Notes under the pieces: model-generated
What the model was told of the DNA's origin: nothing
Seen by the model: the letters and a program-made list of their open reading frames with translations, nothing else
Database searches by the model: none
In this document: one piece after another, positions 16,129-24,609 of the stretch
Layout of the letters: each line of letters starts with the position of its first letter
Numbering within the stretch: position 1 is the stretch's first letter
Position numbers and translations under genes: made by a program
Source: an uncultured Eubacterium sp.
Lineage (GTDB): Bacteria > Bacillota_A > Clostridia > Lachnospirales > Lachnospiraceae
Direction: 5' to 3'
DNA: 37,271 bases
Assembly: GCA_910589045.1 (NCBI GenBank)
Contig: CAJUSH010000036.1
Span: 1 to 37,271 of the forward strand

Positions 16129-17007
16129 TTATAGCCCCTCCGATACCATGATCAGATATTCACCGTATGCGGTTTTCAGCAGCGGCTGCGCCAGACGAAT
16201 GAGCTGCTCCTTATCGATAAAGCCCTTTTTGTAGGCAATCTCCTCGATACAGGAAATATATAGCCCCTGACGCTTCTGGAAGGCCCCGACAAAATCCGCC
16301 GCGTCCAGAAGCGCGTCATGGCTTCCCGTATCCAGCCATGCAAAACCGCGTCCGAGGGTTTCCACACGCAGATTCCCCCGCTCAAGGTAGGCGTTGTTCA
16401 CCGACGTGATCTCAATCTCCCCCCGCGCCGAGGGCTTCACGTTCCTTGCGATCTCCACCACATCATTGTCGTAAAAATAGAGGCCCGGCACCGCATAATT
16501 GGACTTCGGCTTTTCGGGCTTCTCTTCAATGGATACCGCCCGTCCCTCCCCGTCAAACTCCACGACGCCGTAAGCCCGCGGGTCACGTACGTAGTAGCCG
16601 AAGATCGTCGCGCCGGACGTCTCCTCCGTCCGCACCGCCACGCGCTCGAGCACACGCGAAAAGCTCTGCCCGTAAAAAATATTGTCGCCCAGGACAAGCG
16701 CTGCCGCGTCATCCCCGATAAAATCTGCTCCGATGATAAAGGCATCGGCAAGCCCCCGGGGTGAGGGCTGCTGCGCATAAGAAAAATGCATGCCCAGCTG
16801 CCCGCCGTCCCCGAACAGCTCCCGAAATACCGGAAGATCCCGCGGTGTCGAGATGATCAGCACATCACGGATACCCGCCAGCATGAGCGTGGAGAGCGGA
16901 TAATAGATCATGGGCTTATCATACACCGGCATAATCTGCTTGGAAACCGCCTTTGTCAGCGGGTAAAGGCGTGTACCGGAGCCTCCGGCCAAGATGATTC
17001 CCTTCAT
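16129..17007 (-). CDS. rfbA: Glucose-1-phosphate thymidylyltransferase
   Basis: 292 residues from ATG 17007, which has GGAGG upstream and gives the canonical N-terminus MKGIILAGGSGTRLYPLT. An in-frame start 16 codons earlier lacks a site. RmlA couples dTTP and glucose-1-phosphate, the first step to dTDP-rhamnose, and is usually inhibited by the end product. The nucleotide-binding GGSGTRLYP loop, KPMIYYPLS, the LGDNIFYG metal site, EEKPEKPKSNYAVPGLYFYD and the AWLDTGSHD segment are intact. The gene lies 44 bp after rfbB and abuts rfbC. Confidence 0.96.
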   Translation of the reverse strand: MKGIILAGGSGTRLYPLTKAVSKQIMPVYDKPMIYYPLSTLMLAGIRDVLIISTPRDLPVFRELFGDGGQLGMHFSYAQQPSPRGLADAFIIGADFIGDDAAALVLGDNIFYGQSFSRVLERVAVRTEETSGATIFGYYVRDPRAYGVVEFDGEGRAVSIEEKPEKPKSNYAVPGLYFYDNDVVEIARNVKPSARGEIEITSVNNAYLERGNLRVETLGRGFAWLDTGSHDALLDAADFVGAFQKRQGLYISCIEEIAYKKGFIDKEQLIRLAQPLLKTAYGEYLIMVSEGL

Positions 17008-17051
17008 ATTAAAATTCCTCCAAAGTAGTAGAACGATGCGTATGCACTGCT

Positions 17052-18131
17052 TCACATATGATACATCTGCTCATAATAGTTCTGATAGGCACCGCTTGTG
17101 ACATGCTTCATCCAGTCTTCATGCTCAAAATACCACTTGATGGTTTTGCGGATGCCCTCTGCAAACATGGTTTCCGGCTCCCAGCCAATCTCGGCTCTGA
17201 TCTTGTCCGGTGCGATGGCATAGCGTCTGTCATGACCCTTGCGGTCCTCCACGTAGGTAATCAAATCCTCGTTGATATGGGCTTTGCGCGGATCATCCTC
17301 CGGGAGCTTTTCCCGCAGTACATCCAATATAATATGAACAATCTCGATATTCTGCTTCTCGTTATGCCCGCCCACATTGTAGGTTTCCCCGAGCCTGCCC
17401 TTCTCCATAACCATATCGATGGCCTTTGCATGGTCCATCACATAAAGCCAGTCCCTCACGTTCCTGCCGTCGCCGTATACCGGAAGCCTGCGTCCGTTTA
17501 ATGCGTTGTTGATTATAAGGGGAATGAGCTTTTCAGGAAACTGGTACGGCCCGTAATTGTTGGAGCAGTTTGTAATGTTTGCCGGAAAATGGTAGGTATC
17601 TATATATGCCTTTACCAGCATATCCGAGGATGCCTTGCTCGCGGAATAGGGGCTGCGGGGCGCATAGGGCGTCGTCTCATAAAAATAACCGCCGTCCTCG
17701 TCGAGAGAACCGTATACCTCATCGGTGGATACGTGAAGAAACCGCCTGCCCTCGGGGTAGCTGCCGTCCGCCAGCTCCCACGCGGCCCGCGCGGCGTTCA
17801 GCATAACTGCCGTCCCGAGCACATTTGTCTGCACAAAAACCTCGGGGTTTTTGATGCTGCGGTCGACGTGGCTCTCCGCCGCGAAATGCACGACGCAGTC
17901 GATGGAATGCTCCTCGAATATCCGCGTGATCGCTTCCCGGTCCGTAATGTCCGCCCGTATAAATTTATAGTTCGGCAGCCCTTCGATATCCGCCAGATTT
18001 TCCAGGTTTCCCGCATAGGTCAGCGCATCCACATTGATGATACGGATCGCATCGCCGTAACGATCCATCATATAGTGAATGTAGTTTGAGCCGATAAAGC
18101 CCGCGCCGCCTGTCACTAAATATGTTTTCAT
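17052..18131 (-). CDS. rfbB: dTDP-glucose 4,6-dehydratase
   Basis: 359 residues, a short-chain dehydrogenase fold enzyme. RmlB oxidises and dehydrates dTDP-glucose to dTDP-4-keto-6-deoxyglucose with bound NAD. The N-terminal TGGAGFIGSNY loop binds NAD; FAAESHVDRSI, the STDEVYG active-site strand, YSASKAS (YxxxK) and NCSNNYGPYQFPEKLIP follow in the expected order. GRNVRDWLYV and the later VEDRKGHDRRYAI are substrate-binding segments specific to this family. ATG 18131 has AAGGAG upstream and lies 12 bp after the rfbD stop codon. Confidence 0.97.
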   Translation of the reverse strand: MKTYLVTGGAGFIGSNYIHYMMDRYGDAIRIINVDALTYAGNLENLADIEGLPNYKFIRADITDREAITRIFEEHSIDCVVHFAAESHVDRSIKNPEVFVQTNVLGTAVMLNAARAAWELADGSYPEGRRFLHVSTDEVYGSLDEDGGYFYETTPYAPRSPYSASKASSDMLVKAYIDTYHFPANITNCSNNYGPYQFPEKLIPLIINNALNGRRLPVYGDGRNVRDWLYVMDHAKAIDMVMEKGRLGETYNVGGHNEKQNIEIVHIILDVLREKLPEDDPRKAHINEDLITYVEDRKGHDRRYAIAPDKIRAEIGWEPETMFAEGIRKTIKWYFEHEDWMKHVTSGAYQNYYEQMYHM

Positions 18132-18143
18132 TGATATCTCCTT

Positions 18144-18977
18144 TTATTTCAGATATTCTTTCAATGCCGCTTCCCAGTCCGCCATCCGATAGCTGCCGGT
18201 CAGACGCAGCATATAATTGTCCAGCACAGAGTATGCCGGGCGCTTCGTCGGTGAAGCGTACTCCTCCGTCGACACACCGCGCACCCGCGTGGACATCCCT
18301 GCAAGCCGGAAAATCTCCGACGCAAAATCCGCCCATGAACAGCTTCCCTCACAGGTTCCGTGGAACAGCCCATAATTATCGGTGGGCTCCAGCGCATGCA
18401 TCAGTCTTGCCACCTCCGCGGCGCTCGTAGGCGTGCCGAGCTGGTCATTGACAACCCGGATCTCATCTTGTGTTTCGGCCAGCTTTAACATCGTCCGGGC
18501 AAAATTTTTTCCCTCACCGTAAAGCCAGGCCGTCCGTATGATAAAAAAACGCGTCGAAAGCTGCTCTGCAAAACGCTCCCCCTCAAGCTTTGTCTTGCCG
18601 TAGGCGCTGACCGGCCCCACCGCGTCAAATTCCGTGTAGGGGCTTGTCCCTTCCCCGTCAAATACATAATCCGTAGAAATATGCATCAGCTTTGCGCCGG
18701 TATCCTCCGCCGCGACCGCCAGGTTGCGCGGCCCGATGGCGTTAATCCTGTAAGCCAGATCCCATGCGTCTTCACAGGCATCCACCGCCGTATATGCCGC
18801 ACAGTTCATAATCACATCCGGATGCAGCTCCCGCACGTAATGCATCACCTGTGCATTGTCCGTGATATCCAGATCCCCGACATCCGTACAGACGAGCATT
18901 GCACCGTCGCTTTCGTATTCCTTTTGTATTGCCCTGCCGAGCTGGCCGTTACAGCCCGTAACTAAAATTTTTTTCAT
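18144..18977 (-). CDS. rfbD: dTDP-4-dehydrorhamnose reductase
   Basis: 277 residues from ATG 18977, giving the canonical MKKILVTGCNGQLG. Longer in-frame starts would run into the HPr gene and are rejected. RmlD reduces dTDP-4-keto-L-rhamnose to dTDP-L-rhamnose with NAD(P)H. The glycine-rich loop, CAAYTAVD, HISTDYVFDG and YGKTKLEGE (catalytic Tyr and Lys) are intact. It is the first rhamnose gene in transcription order (D-B-A-C), 61 bp after the HPr gene. The upstream site is GGGGAAG, weaker than its neighbours. Confidence 0.95.
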   Translation of the reverse strand: MKKILVTGCNGQLGRAIQKEYESDGAMLVCTDVGDLDITDNAQVMHYVRELHPDVIMNCAAYTAVDACEDAWDLAYRINAIGPRNLAVAAEDTGAKLMHISTDYVFDGEGTSPYTEFDAVGPVSAYGKTKLEGERFAEQLSTRFFIIRTAWLYGEGKNFARTMLKLAETQDEIRVVNDQLGTPTSAAEVARLMHALEPTDNYGLFHGTCEGSCSWADFASEIFRLAGMSTRVRGVSTEEYASPTKRPAYSVLDNYMLRLTGSYRMADWEAALKEYLK

Positions 18978-19038
18978 ATCCGCGCTTCCCCTTTTGCGTT
19001 TTCCCGAGCTCTGCCGCAGGCCGCCCGGCTTGTCCGTT

Positions 19039-19302
19039 TTATTCGCCCAGGCCACTCTCCACTGCCGCGACCACTCCGGCAAGCGCCTCCTTCTCGTCCT
19101 CCCCGTCACACACAAATTCCAGCTCCGTACCGGATTTGATGCAGGAACCGAGGACACTTAAGACACTCTTTGCATTTGCCTCATTTTCACCGTATCTGAA
19201 ATATACGTTGCTCTTATACTTAACTGCCTCATTGCACAAAATGCCCGCCGGCCGCAAATGAAGGCCGGTGGGGTTTTTGATCCTCACTTTTTTGCTAACC
19301 AT
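19039..19302 (-). CDS. HPr-type phosphocarrier protein
   Basis: 87 residues from ATG 19302, with GGAGG 5-6 nt upstream. The numbering matches classical HPr: His15 (the PEP-dependent phosphorylation site) and Arg17 in GLHLRPAG, and Ser46 in KSVLSV. Ser46 is the HPr kinase site in Firmicutes, where the usual sequence is SIM; here it is SVL, so kinase recognition may differ. HPr normally passes phosphate from Enzyme I to sugar transport systems and co-regulates catabolite repression. No ptsI or sugar-specific PTS gene is present. Instead it lies between glmM and the rhamnose genes, so a dedicated regulatory HPr is possible. Whether it is the housekeeping HPr or a paralogue cannot be judged from one window. 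Confidence 0.9.
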   Translation of the reverse strand: MVSKKVRIKNPTGLHLRPAGILCNEAVKYKSNVYFRYGENEANAKSVLSVLGSCIKSGTELEFVCDGEDEKEALAGVVAAVESGLGE

Positions 19303-19328
19303 AAAAACCTCCAAGCTTCTCCTTTTTA

Positions 19329-19360
19329 CGGTAACGGTTCAGCTGACCTCCCCGCTACCG
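19329..19360 (-). other. Stem-loop between glmM and the HPr gene
   Basis: CGGTAGCGG and CCGTTACCG pair through 9 bp in the minus-strand RNA, with one G-U pair and a 14-nt loop. No T-run follows, so it is not a standard terminator. It ends about 25 nt before the HPr start and could be an mRNA processing or stability element within a long transcript. Confidence 0.4.
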
Positions 19361-19371
19361 CATATACACCC

Positions 19372-20721
19372 CTATAACATAATTTTCGTAATCAGATCCG
19401 CCAGCTCGTGCGCATCCTTCTCAATCTGCGCCTGATCCTTCCCCTCGATCATCACGCGGACAAACGGCTCCGTACCGGACGGACGGATCAATACCCTGCC
19501 CTGCCCGTTAAACTTCTCCTCCAGCGAGCGGATTGCATCCGCAATCTCCTCATATTCCATAAACTGTTCCTTTTTATGGTTCGGAACCGTCGCATTTACA
19601 AGCGCCTGCGGATAAACCTCCATGATAGATGCCAGCTTTGAAAGCGGCTCCTTCGTCTCCACCATGACCTCCAGCAGATGGAGCGCACTCAGCAGCCCGT
19701 CTCCGGTCGTGCTGTCATCCAGAAAGATGATATGCCCGCTCTGCTCGCCGCCGATATTATACCCGTTTTTCAGCATGTTTTCCAGCACATAGCGGTCGCC
19801 GACCTTCGTCTTTTCCGCGTGAATCCCCTCGTTTTCACACATGAGGAAGAACCCAAGATTCGACATAACAGTCACAACGATCGTATCCCCCTTAAGTGTG
19901 CCCTTCTTTCTCATATGGCTGCCGCAGATTGCCAGCAGCTTATCGCCGTCCACAATATCGCCGTTTTCGTCCACGGCAAGCAGACGGTCGGCATCCCCGT
20001 CAAACGCGAGCCCTGCATTTGCCCGCTCATATACAACCCGGGCCTGCAGCTCTTCCATATGAGTGGAACCGCAGTTGGAATTGATATTGGTTCCGTCCGG
20101 CCTGACATGCAGCGGGATCAGCTCTGCCCCAAGCTGCTGCAGGGTCTGCACCGAGGTCTGGTAGGAAGCGCCCTCCGCGCAGTCGATGACGATGCGCATA
20201 CCGGACAGATCCACCGGGACACATTTTTTCAGGAAACGGATGTACTCATCCTGCAGGTCGAAACGGTACTCCACCTTGCCGATACCGGAGCCGGTAGGCA
20301 GCGGAACACCCTTCATATCGGAAGCGATCCATGCCTCGATTTCATCCTCCAGCTTGTCGGAAAGCTTATAGCCCTCGCCGTTGAAAAATTTTATTCCGTT
20401 GAATTCCATCGGATTGTGCGATGCCGAGATCACAACTCCCGCATCCACCTTATGCTTTCTCGTCAGGTACGCCACCGCCGGCGTAGGGAGCACGCCCACA
20501 TGGATCGCATCCGCACCCACCGAGCAAACCCCGGCCACCAGTGCATTCGCCAGCATTCCGCCGGAAATTCTTGTATCGCAGCCCACCAGTATCGTTGGCT
20601 TGTGCGCTTTTTCCTTTGTCAGAACGTATGCGCCCGCCTGCCCCAGCTTCATCGCAAGCTCAATCGTAAGCTCTGCACCCGCCACGCCGCGGACACCGTC
20701 TGTTCCAAATAATCTGCCCAT
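19372..20721 (-). CDS. glmM: Phosphoglucosamine mutase
   Basis: 449 residues from ATG 20721 (GGAGG upstream), giving the canonical MGRLFGTDGVRG; a start 10 codons earlier is less likely. GlmM interconverts glucosamine-6-phosphate and glucosamine-1-phosphate for UDP-GlcNAc synthesis. The phospho-serine is S101 in VISASHNP; the metal loop DGDADR, the sugar-binding GGEQSGH and the phosphate-binding RPSGTEPFVRVM are present. It follows cdaA and cdaR, the conserved Firmicutes order in which CdaA, CdaR and GlmM physically interact and GlmM restrains c-di-AMP synthesis. The 114-bp gap after cdaR contains a copy of a dispersed hairpin. Confidence 0.97.
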   Translation of the reverse strand: MGRLFGTDGVRGVAGAELTIELAMKLGQAGAYVLTKEKAHKPTILVGCDTRISGGMLANALVAGVCSVGADAIHVGVLPTPAVAYLTRKHKVDAGVVISASHNPMEFNGIKFFNGEGYKLSDKLEDEIEAWIASDMKGVPLPTGSGIGKVEYRFDLQDEYIRFLKKCVPVDLSGMRIVIDCAEGASYQTSVQTLQQLGAELIPLHVRPDGTNINSNCGSTHMEELQARVVYERANAGLAFDGDADRLLAVDENGDIVDGDKLLAICGSHMRKKGTLKGDTIVVTVMSNLGFFLMCENEGIHAEKTKVGDRYVLENMLKNGYNIGGEQSGHIIFLDDSTTGDGLLSALHLLEVMVETKEPLSKLASIMEVYPQALVNATVPNHKKEQFMEYEEIADAIRSLEEKFNGQGRVLIRPSGTEPFVRVMIEGKDQAQIEKDAHELADLITKIML

Positions 20722-20803
20722 TTTCTCTCTTCCTCCATATTTCCCGGGCATCCGGTCATAAAAATCGCCGTGCGATAGGCCGTCTGCCTGCTTCCATGAT
20801 TGA

Positions 20804-20831
20804 TTGTGCCGATTTCCAATCGGTCCCTGCG
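20804..20831. repeat. Dispersed hairpin element, partial copy
   Basis: Positions 20804-20823 (TTGTGCCGATTTCCAATCGG) are identical to part of the 76-bp tandem repeat at 30.5 kb, and the flank continues with CC-TGC similarity. CCGATT-TCC-AATCGG forms a 6-bp hairpin. A GCCTGCTTCC segment at 20785-20794 also resembles the larger repeat. It lies just past the cdaR stop codon, before glmM. Confidence 0.75.
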
Positions 20832-20835
20832 TCTG

Positions 20836-22188
20836 TTACGCTTCATCTGCAGTGCCGTCCAGCGGCTCCTCCTGCCCCTCATCCGGCTCCTCTTCTTCCG
20901 CCGGGTCATCGGGCACGATCGGCTCGTCACTCCCGCTGTCCTCCTCGGTAATCGTAATCGTGACATACACCGGGTCATGGTAAATACCCTCACCCAGATC
21001 CAGCGCAACCTCTACCTCCTGCATCCCCGGCCCAAGCTGGCTCGCGTCAATACTCGCCCGGATATCCGATACATCCAGCGCGGCGATATCCTCCGCCATA
21101 CCGCTCACGGTAATGCGCACAACGGCACTGTTAAAGCTCAAATCGTACTCCTGCGGAAGATTCAGCACCTTGATCATAGACGGAAAGAGGTTCATCGTGC
21201 GGGTCGCAAGCTGTGCAATGTGTACCGTCACGGTCACCTTTGTCCTGGCATTGTCTGCCACTGCCACACCACGCGGCAGATATTCGCTCACGTCAATGAC
21301 CTGCGTGATATCCTCCCGTGCTCCGCTGATATCCAGCGCACTTTCCGGTATGGTAATGGCCGTCACGCTGTTTAAGGCCGATGCCGTTCCCTTGATCGCG
21401 ATCGTTTTCGGGTCAAATTCCATGCCCGTATAGGTATAGCCCTCCGCAGGCGTGCCCGAAACATTGAAGATCAGTGAAACATCCTTGATATCCAGTATTT
21501 TTGCGGTCACCGTCACGGTGGATAAATTTAAGGTAAGCTCACTCTTATCAATCGGACGCTCCTCCTTGTCATAGAGCATCGGCACCACACTAGCCACCAC
21601 ATCCGTCGTCATGTTCGTCACATCGATGGCCGCCACCGCGTGATCGATACGGCTCACAACGGATTCCGGCCCGGAAATTTTAAGCAGGTTCGGCGTTACC
21701 GCCACCTCGCCCAGTGCACAGCCCTCCGCAGGCGTTCCGACGGTTTCCACATCGATAATAAACTGCTGCTGTGCGAGATTATCCAGCGCGATCTCCAGAT
21801 TCTGCGTTGCCTTGCTGATCGTCACCTGGCTGCTGTAGCGCAGTGCCGTCACCTCGATGGGCACCTTTCCGATCCCCTTTTCGCTGTCGATCGCCGCATT
21901 TTCCATATTGGCAACCGCTTTAAAATCCGTATTGCTCAGCTTCTCGATATAGGAGCGCTTTGCAGTCACCGCAAAAACAATTGTGTTCGTATCGTTCAAT
22001 ACCTCAAAATACTTTCCCTGCTCCGTGAGATACTCCCCGTTCTCGATGACAACCGAGGCAGTAAAGCGCTCGGAGATCGCCGGATCGTCGATGTTGACGA
22101 CAACAAGCCACAAAATCATTGCAAAGAGCGCCGCCAAAAGCTTCAGGCCTATATTATTCGTTATCACTTTCCACGCTCGTCTCACCAC
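20836..22188 (-). CDS. cdaR: YbbR-domain protein, regulator of diadenylate cyclase
   Basis: 450 residues from GTG 22188 (GAGGGG upstream), overlapping the cdaA 3' end by 35 bp. One N-terminal membrane segment (IGLKLLAALFAMILWLVVV) anchors a large extracytoplasmic part made of several YbbR repeats of about 80 residues, each with a GTPAEGY/GTPAEGC-like turn. The last ~35 residues are a highly acidic tail rich in Glu, Asp and Pro (for example EEEEPDEGQEEPLDG). In Bacillus and Listeria CdaR binds and modulates CdaA. The overlap with cdaA and the following glmM support the same role. Confidence 0.92.
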   Translation of the reverse strand: MVRRAWKVITNNIGLKLLAALFAMILWLVVVNIDDPAISERFTASVVIENGEYLTEQGKYFEVLNDTNTIVFAVTAKRSYIEKLSNTDFKAVANMENAAIDSEKGIGKVPIEVTALRYSSQVTISKATQNLEIALDNLAQQQFIIDVETVGTPAEGCALGEVAVTPNLLKISGPESVVSRIDHAVAAIDVTNMTTDVVASVVPMLYDKEERPIDKSELTLNLSTVTVTAKILDIKDVSLIFNVSGTPAEGYTYTGMEFDPKTIAIKGTASALNSVTAITIPESALDISGAREDITQVIDVSEYLPRGVAVADNARTKVTVTVHIAQLATRTMNLFPSMIKVLNLPQEYDLSFNSAVVRITVSGMAEDIAALDVSDIRASIDASQLGPGMQEVEVALDLGEGIYHDPVYVTITITEEDSGSDEPIVPDDPAEEEEPDEGQEEPLDGTADEA

Positions 22189-23056
22189 GGCTGCCCCTCC
22201 TCTTCAATTTTCTCCATCTGGGCTTTTCGTAGCCCGCATCCGCCAGCTCCAGCAGCTGCTTTTTCAGCTCCTCTCTGCCCAGCTCTCGCCAGATTCTGCC
22301 GCCCATCGCTACCGAGACCGCCCCGGTCTCCTCCGAGACGATGATGGTCAGCGAGTCGCTGACCTCACTGATACCGATGGCAGCGCGGTGCCGCGTCCCC
22401 AGCTCCTTGTCTAATTCCATGTTATCCGACAGGGGCAGGTAGCAGGTCGCCGAAACGATCCGGTTTCCCCGCACAATAATGGCACCGTCGTGCAGCGGCG
22501 TGTTTTTCTCAAATATATTGATCAAAAGCTGGCTGGAGACAAGGGAATCCAGTGCGATTCCGGTCCGCTCATACTCCGCAAGAATAATGTCCTTCTCCAC
22601 AACGATCAGCGCGCCGGTCTTTACCTTTGCCATCTCAAAGGTTGCCTTCACCATCTCATTGATCGTCCGCTCCGAAAAACGCTTGACGCTGCGGTCCGGA
22701 TCTCCGTTGAAAAAACCTAAAAAAAAGCGCTTTCTTCCGAGCTGGTCCAGTGCCTTGCGCAGCTCCGGCTGAAAGATTACCGCCAGCGCAATGATACCTA
22801 CGTTGATGAGACGTCCCGCCAGCCACAAAATCGTGTTCATCTGGAAGAGGGCCGCAAGCAAAACAAATACAACGATAACGATGATGCCCTTAAACAGCGC
22901 CCACGCCCTCGTATTTTTAATCCAGACTAAAATACTGTACAGCAAAAAAGCAATCAGGATAATCTCCACGACGTCAATGACCGTCACGGAAGGAATATCC
23001 ATCCAAAACATATATTTATCCCGGAATGCCAGCATTCCGCTTACAACCCTTTCCAC
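22154..23056 (-). CDS. cdaA: Membrane diadenylate cyclase
   Basis: About 300 residues. I chose GTG 23056, seven nt after AGGAAG; GTG 23074 and ATG 23035 are possible alternatives. Three N-terminal membrane segments (VVEIILIAFLLYSILVW, ALFKGIIVIVVFVLLAALF and a third near INVGIIALAVIF) precede the DAC domain. The two catalytic motifs are intact: DGA in LHDGAII at ~190-192 and RHR in GTRHRAA at ~222-224. The enzyme joins two ATP into c-di-AMP, which controls potassium, osmolytes and wall homeostasis. It overlaps cdaR and precedes glmM, the conserved cda-glm arrangement. Confidence 0.95.
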   Translation of the reverse strand: MERVVSGMLAFRDKYMFWMDIPSVTVIDVVEIILIAFLLYSILVWIKNTRAWALFKGIIVIVVFVLLAALFQMNTILWLAGRLINVGIIALAVIFQPELRKALDQLGRKRFFLGFFNGDPDRSVKRFSERTINEMVKATFEMAKVKTGALIVVEKDIILAEYERTGIALDSLVSSQLLINIFEKNTPLHDGAIIVRGNRIVSATCYLPLSDNMELDKELGTRHRAAIGISEVSDSLTIIVSEETGAVSVAMGGRIWRELGREELKKQLLELADAGYEKPRWRKLKRRGSRGETSVESDNE

Positions 23057-23142
23057 ACGCCCACTTCCTCTCACTGTTGCGTTATCTTTGATTGCTGTTG
23101 GAAATCATTTTTGGCCGGATCCTTCAGCCCCGGCCCAAACGG

Positions 23143-24141
23143 CTAAAAATCCAATAAGTCCTCATCAATATCCATCTCCTGGGCCAGATCCTTGCGTGTG
23201 ATCGGCACATCGTCGCCGCTGAACTTCTGCACCTTTTTCTCCGTGCTCGCGACATAGATTTTCGGCACCGCCTTTACATAATAATAGTACTCATCATCCT
23301 CAAACTGCACCCGCTCCGTGCGCGTGTAGTCCAGATTAAAGAAGAAAAACTGCAGGACAAAGCCCACCGCCGCGCTGACTGCCGTGCCGATAAAAATTGG
23401 CACGGTGCTCCCCGGCAGCTTGAGCTGCATGTCACAGATAAAGCGCAGGACAAACTGCAGCAGGCATCCGGTGGAAATCGCGATCGTCCACGCATGATCC
23501 ACGGACAGCCTTCGTATAAACCAGACAATCAGGGCGGCCAGAACCAGAATCGCCAGCATGACGATCATCTCCCGGTTCCCCACAAACTGGTTCAGCACAT
23601 CCTCAAACTTGGTGAGAATGGTATCATCCTCCAGCATTTCCGCAATGGCGGAATCATTCGCCACGATGCCGTCCAAAAGATAATACATCACCGTACCGGA
23701 TATCATCGCAAGCACCGAAACCGGATTGTCATCCAGAAGGCCGATGGCCAGCGGCATGACATACGGCACATGGAAAATAAATGCGAGGGGTGTGAGCACC
23801 GCGTAAAAGCCCTTCTTCGGCGAAAACCGGAAATAAAGCAAAAACAGCACCAAAAGCACGAGAAAGCTCACCAGGCACGCCGCCTTGGACAGCGCAAAGA
23901 GGTGAAGCAGCACCAGAAGGGCCGCAATCACCACGATCATATTCACCGGCAGCAGCGCACAGGCCAGGGCAAATACGATGACAAGCGTCATGCTTCCCAG
24001 CCGCTCCATATATCCCAGACGCGAGCGAATCATATAAAATGTGAAAAATGCCAATATACTTTTTACTACCGGGACGAGATATATCTCGAACCTGCTGCAG
24101 AAGCCACGGATTCGCTCCTTCATCTCCAACAACACTGTCAT
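23143..24141 (-). CDS. Polytopic membrane protein of unknown function, upstream of cdaA
   Basis: 332 residues, not recognised as a named family. About eight hydrophobic segments lie between residues 18 and 275, some very rich in Leu and Phe (CLVSFLVLLVLFLLYFRF). A soluble insertion at ~160-190 is acidic (AEMLEDDTILTKFEDVLNQFVG). The C-terminal ~60 residues are cytoplasmic and charged, with a Tyr cluster DDEYYYYVK and an acidic end DIDEDLLDF. It overlaps the preceding gene by an ATGA junction, so the two are translationally coupled, and it ends about 90 bp before cdaA. Co-transcription suggests a link to c-di-AMP or wall synthesis, but this is inference from position. Confidence 0.85.
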   Translation of the reverse strand: MTVLLEMKERIRGFCSRFEIYLVPVVKSILAFFTFYMIRSRLGYMERLGSMTLVIVFALACALLPVNMIVVIAALLVLLHLFALSKAACLVSFLVLLVLFLLYFRFSPKKGFYAVLTPLAFIFHVPYVMPLAIGLLDDNPVSVLAMISGTVMYYLLDGIVANDSAIAEMLEDDTILTKFEDVLNQFVGNREMIVMLAILVLAALIVWFIRRLSVDHAWTIAISTGCLLQFVLRFICDMQLKLPGSTVPIFIGTAVSAAVGFVLQFFFFNLDYTRTERVQFEDDEYYYYVKAVPKIYVASTEKKVQKFSGDDVPITRKDLAQEMDIDEDLLDF

Positions 24142-24539
24142 GAGTCCCCTCCATCCAGCTCAAAGCTGTTTATAATCCACTTTAAATGACGATTATATGC
24201 CTTAAGCTCTTTTCTTGCACGGGTGTATTTATTTTGTGCATAGATAAACACCCCGATGAGATAAACCGCAAGGAACGCAAGATAGCGCAGCAGCACATCC
24301 ACGGCAAACTTTGCCAGGTCCATCGTGTGGATGTTTTCCATCAGCTCTTCCATGTAATAAAGTCCCCACATCAGCAGACACACGCCGTAGGCAATGGTCC
24401 CGCTCAAAAAACCCCTGATCAGGTGAAGCCCTACAAAATCCCTGCGAAAATATTTCAGAACCGGAAAGTATTCTTTTCCCCTGCGATCCTCAAACGCCTG
24501 TAATTTTACCATATGGCGCACACGCTCGTTATGAATCAT
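24138..24539 (-). CDS. Small membrane protein of unknown function, first gene of the cdaA unit
   Basis: 133 residues from ATG 24539, with GGAG about 12 nt upstream; ATG 24512 is an alternative. Two membrane segments are clear (GTIAYGVCLLMWGLYYM and YLAFLAVYLIGVFIYA), separated by a short amphipathic region (MENIHTMDLAKFAVDVL). N- and C-termini are basic and probably cytoplasmic. No family is recognised. It ends in an ATGA overlap with the next membrane protein gene, which implies that the two products work together. It is the first gene after a near-consensus promoter at 24610-24638. Confidence 0.82.
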   Translation of the reverse strand: MIHNERVRHMVKLQAFEDRRGKEYFPVLKYFRRDFVGLHLIRGFLSGTIAYGVCLLMWGLYYMEELMENIHTMDLAKFAVDVLLRYLAFLAVYLIGVFIYAQNKYTRARKELKAYNRHLKWIINSFELDGGDS

Positions 24540-24609
24540 ATTACACTCCGTTCTCCAATATTACATGATTATGAAAAGAGATATCCCTTCCATATACATA
24601 GTTATTGGT

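Noticed and set aside
19678..20712. Plus-strand open frame of 344 codons opposite glmM
   Set aside because: It lies wholly opposite the conserved glmM gene, with no ribosome binding site of note and no recognisable motif.
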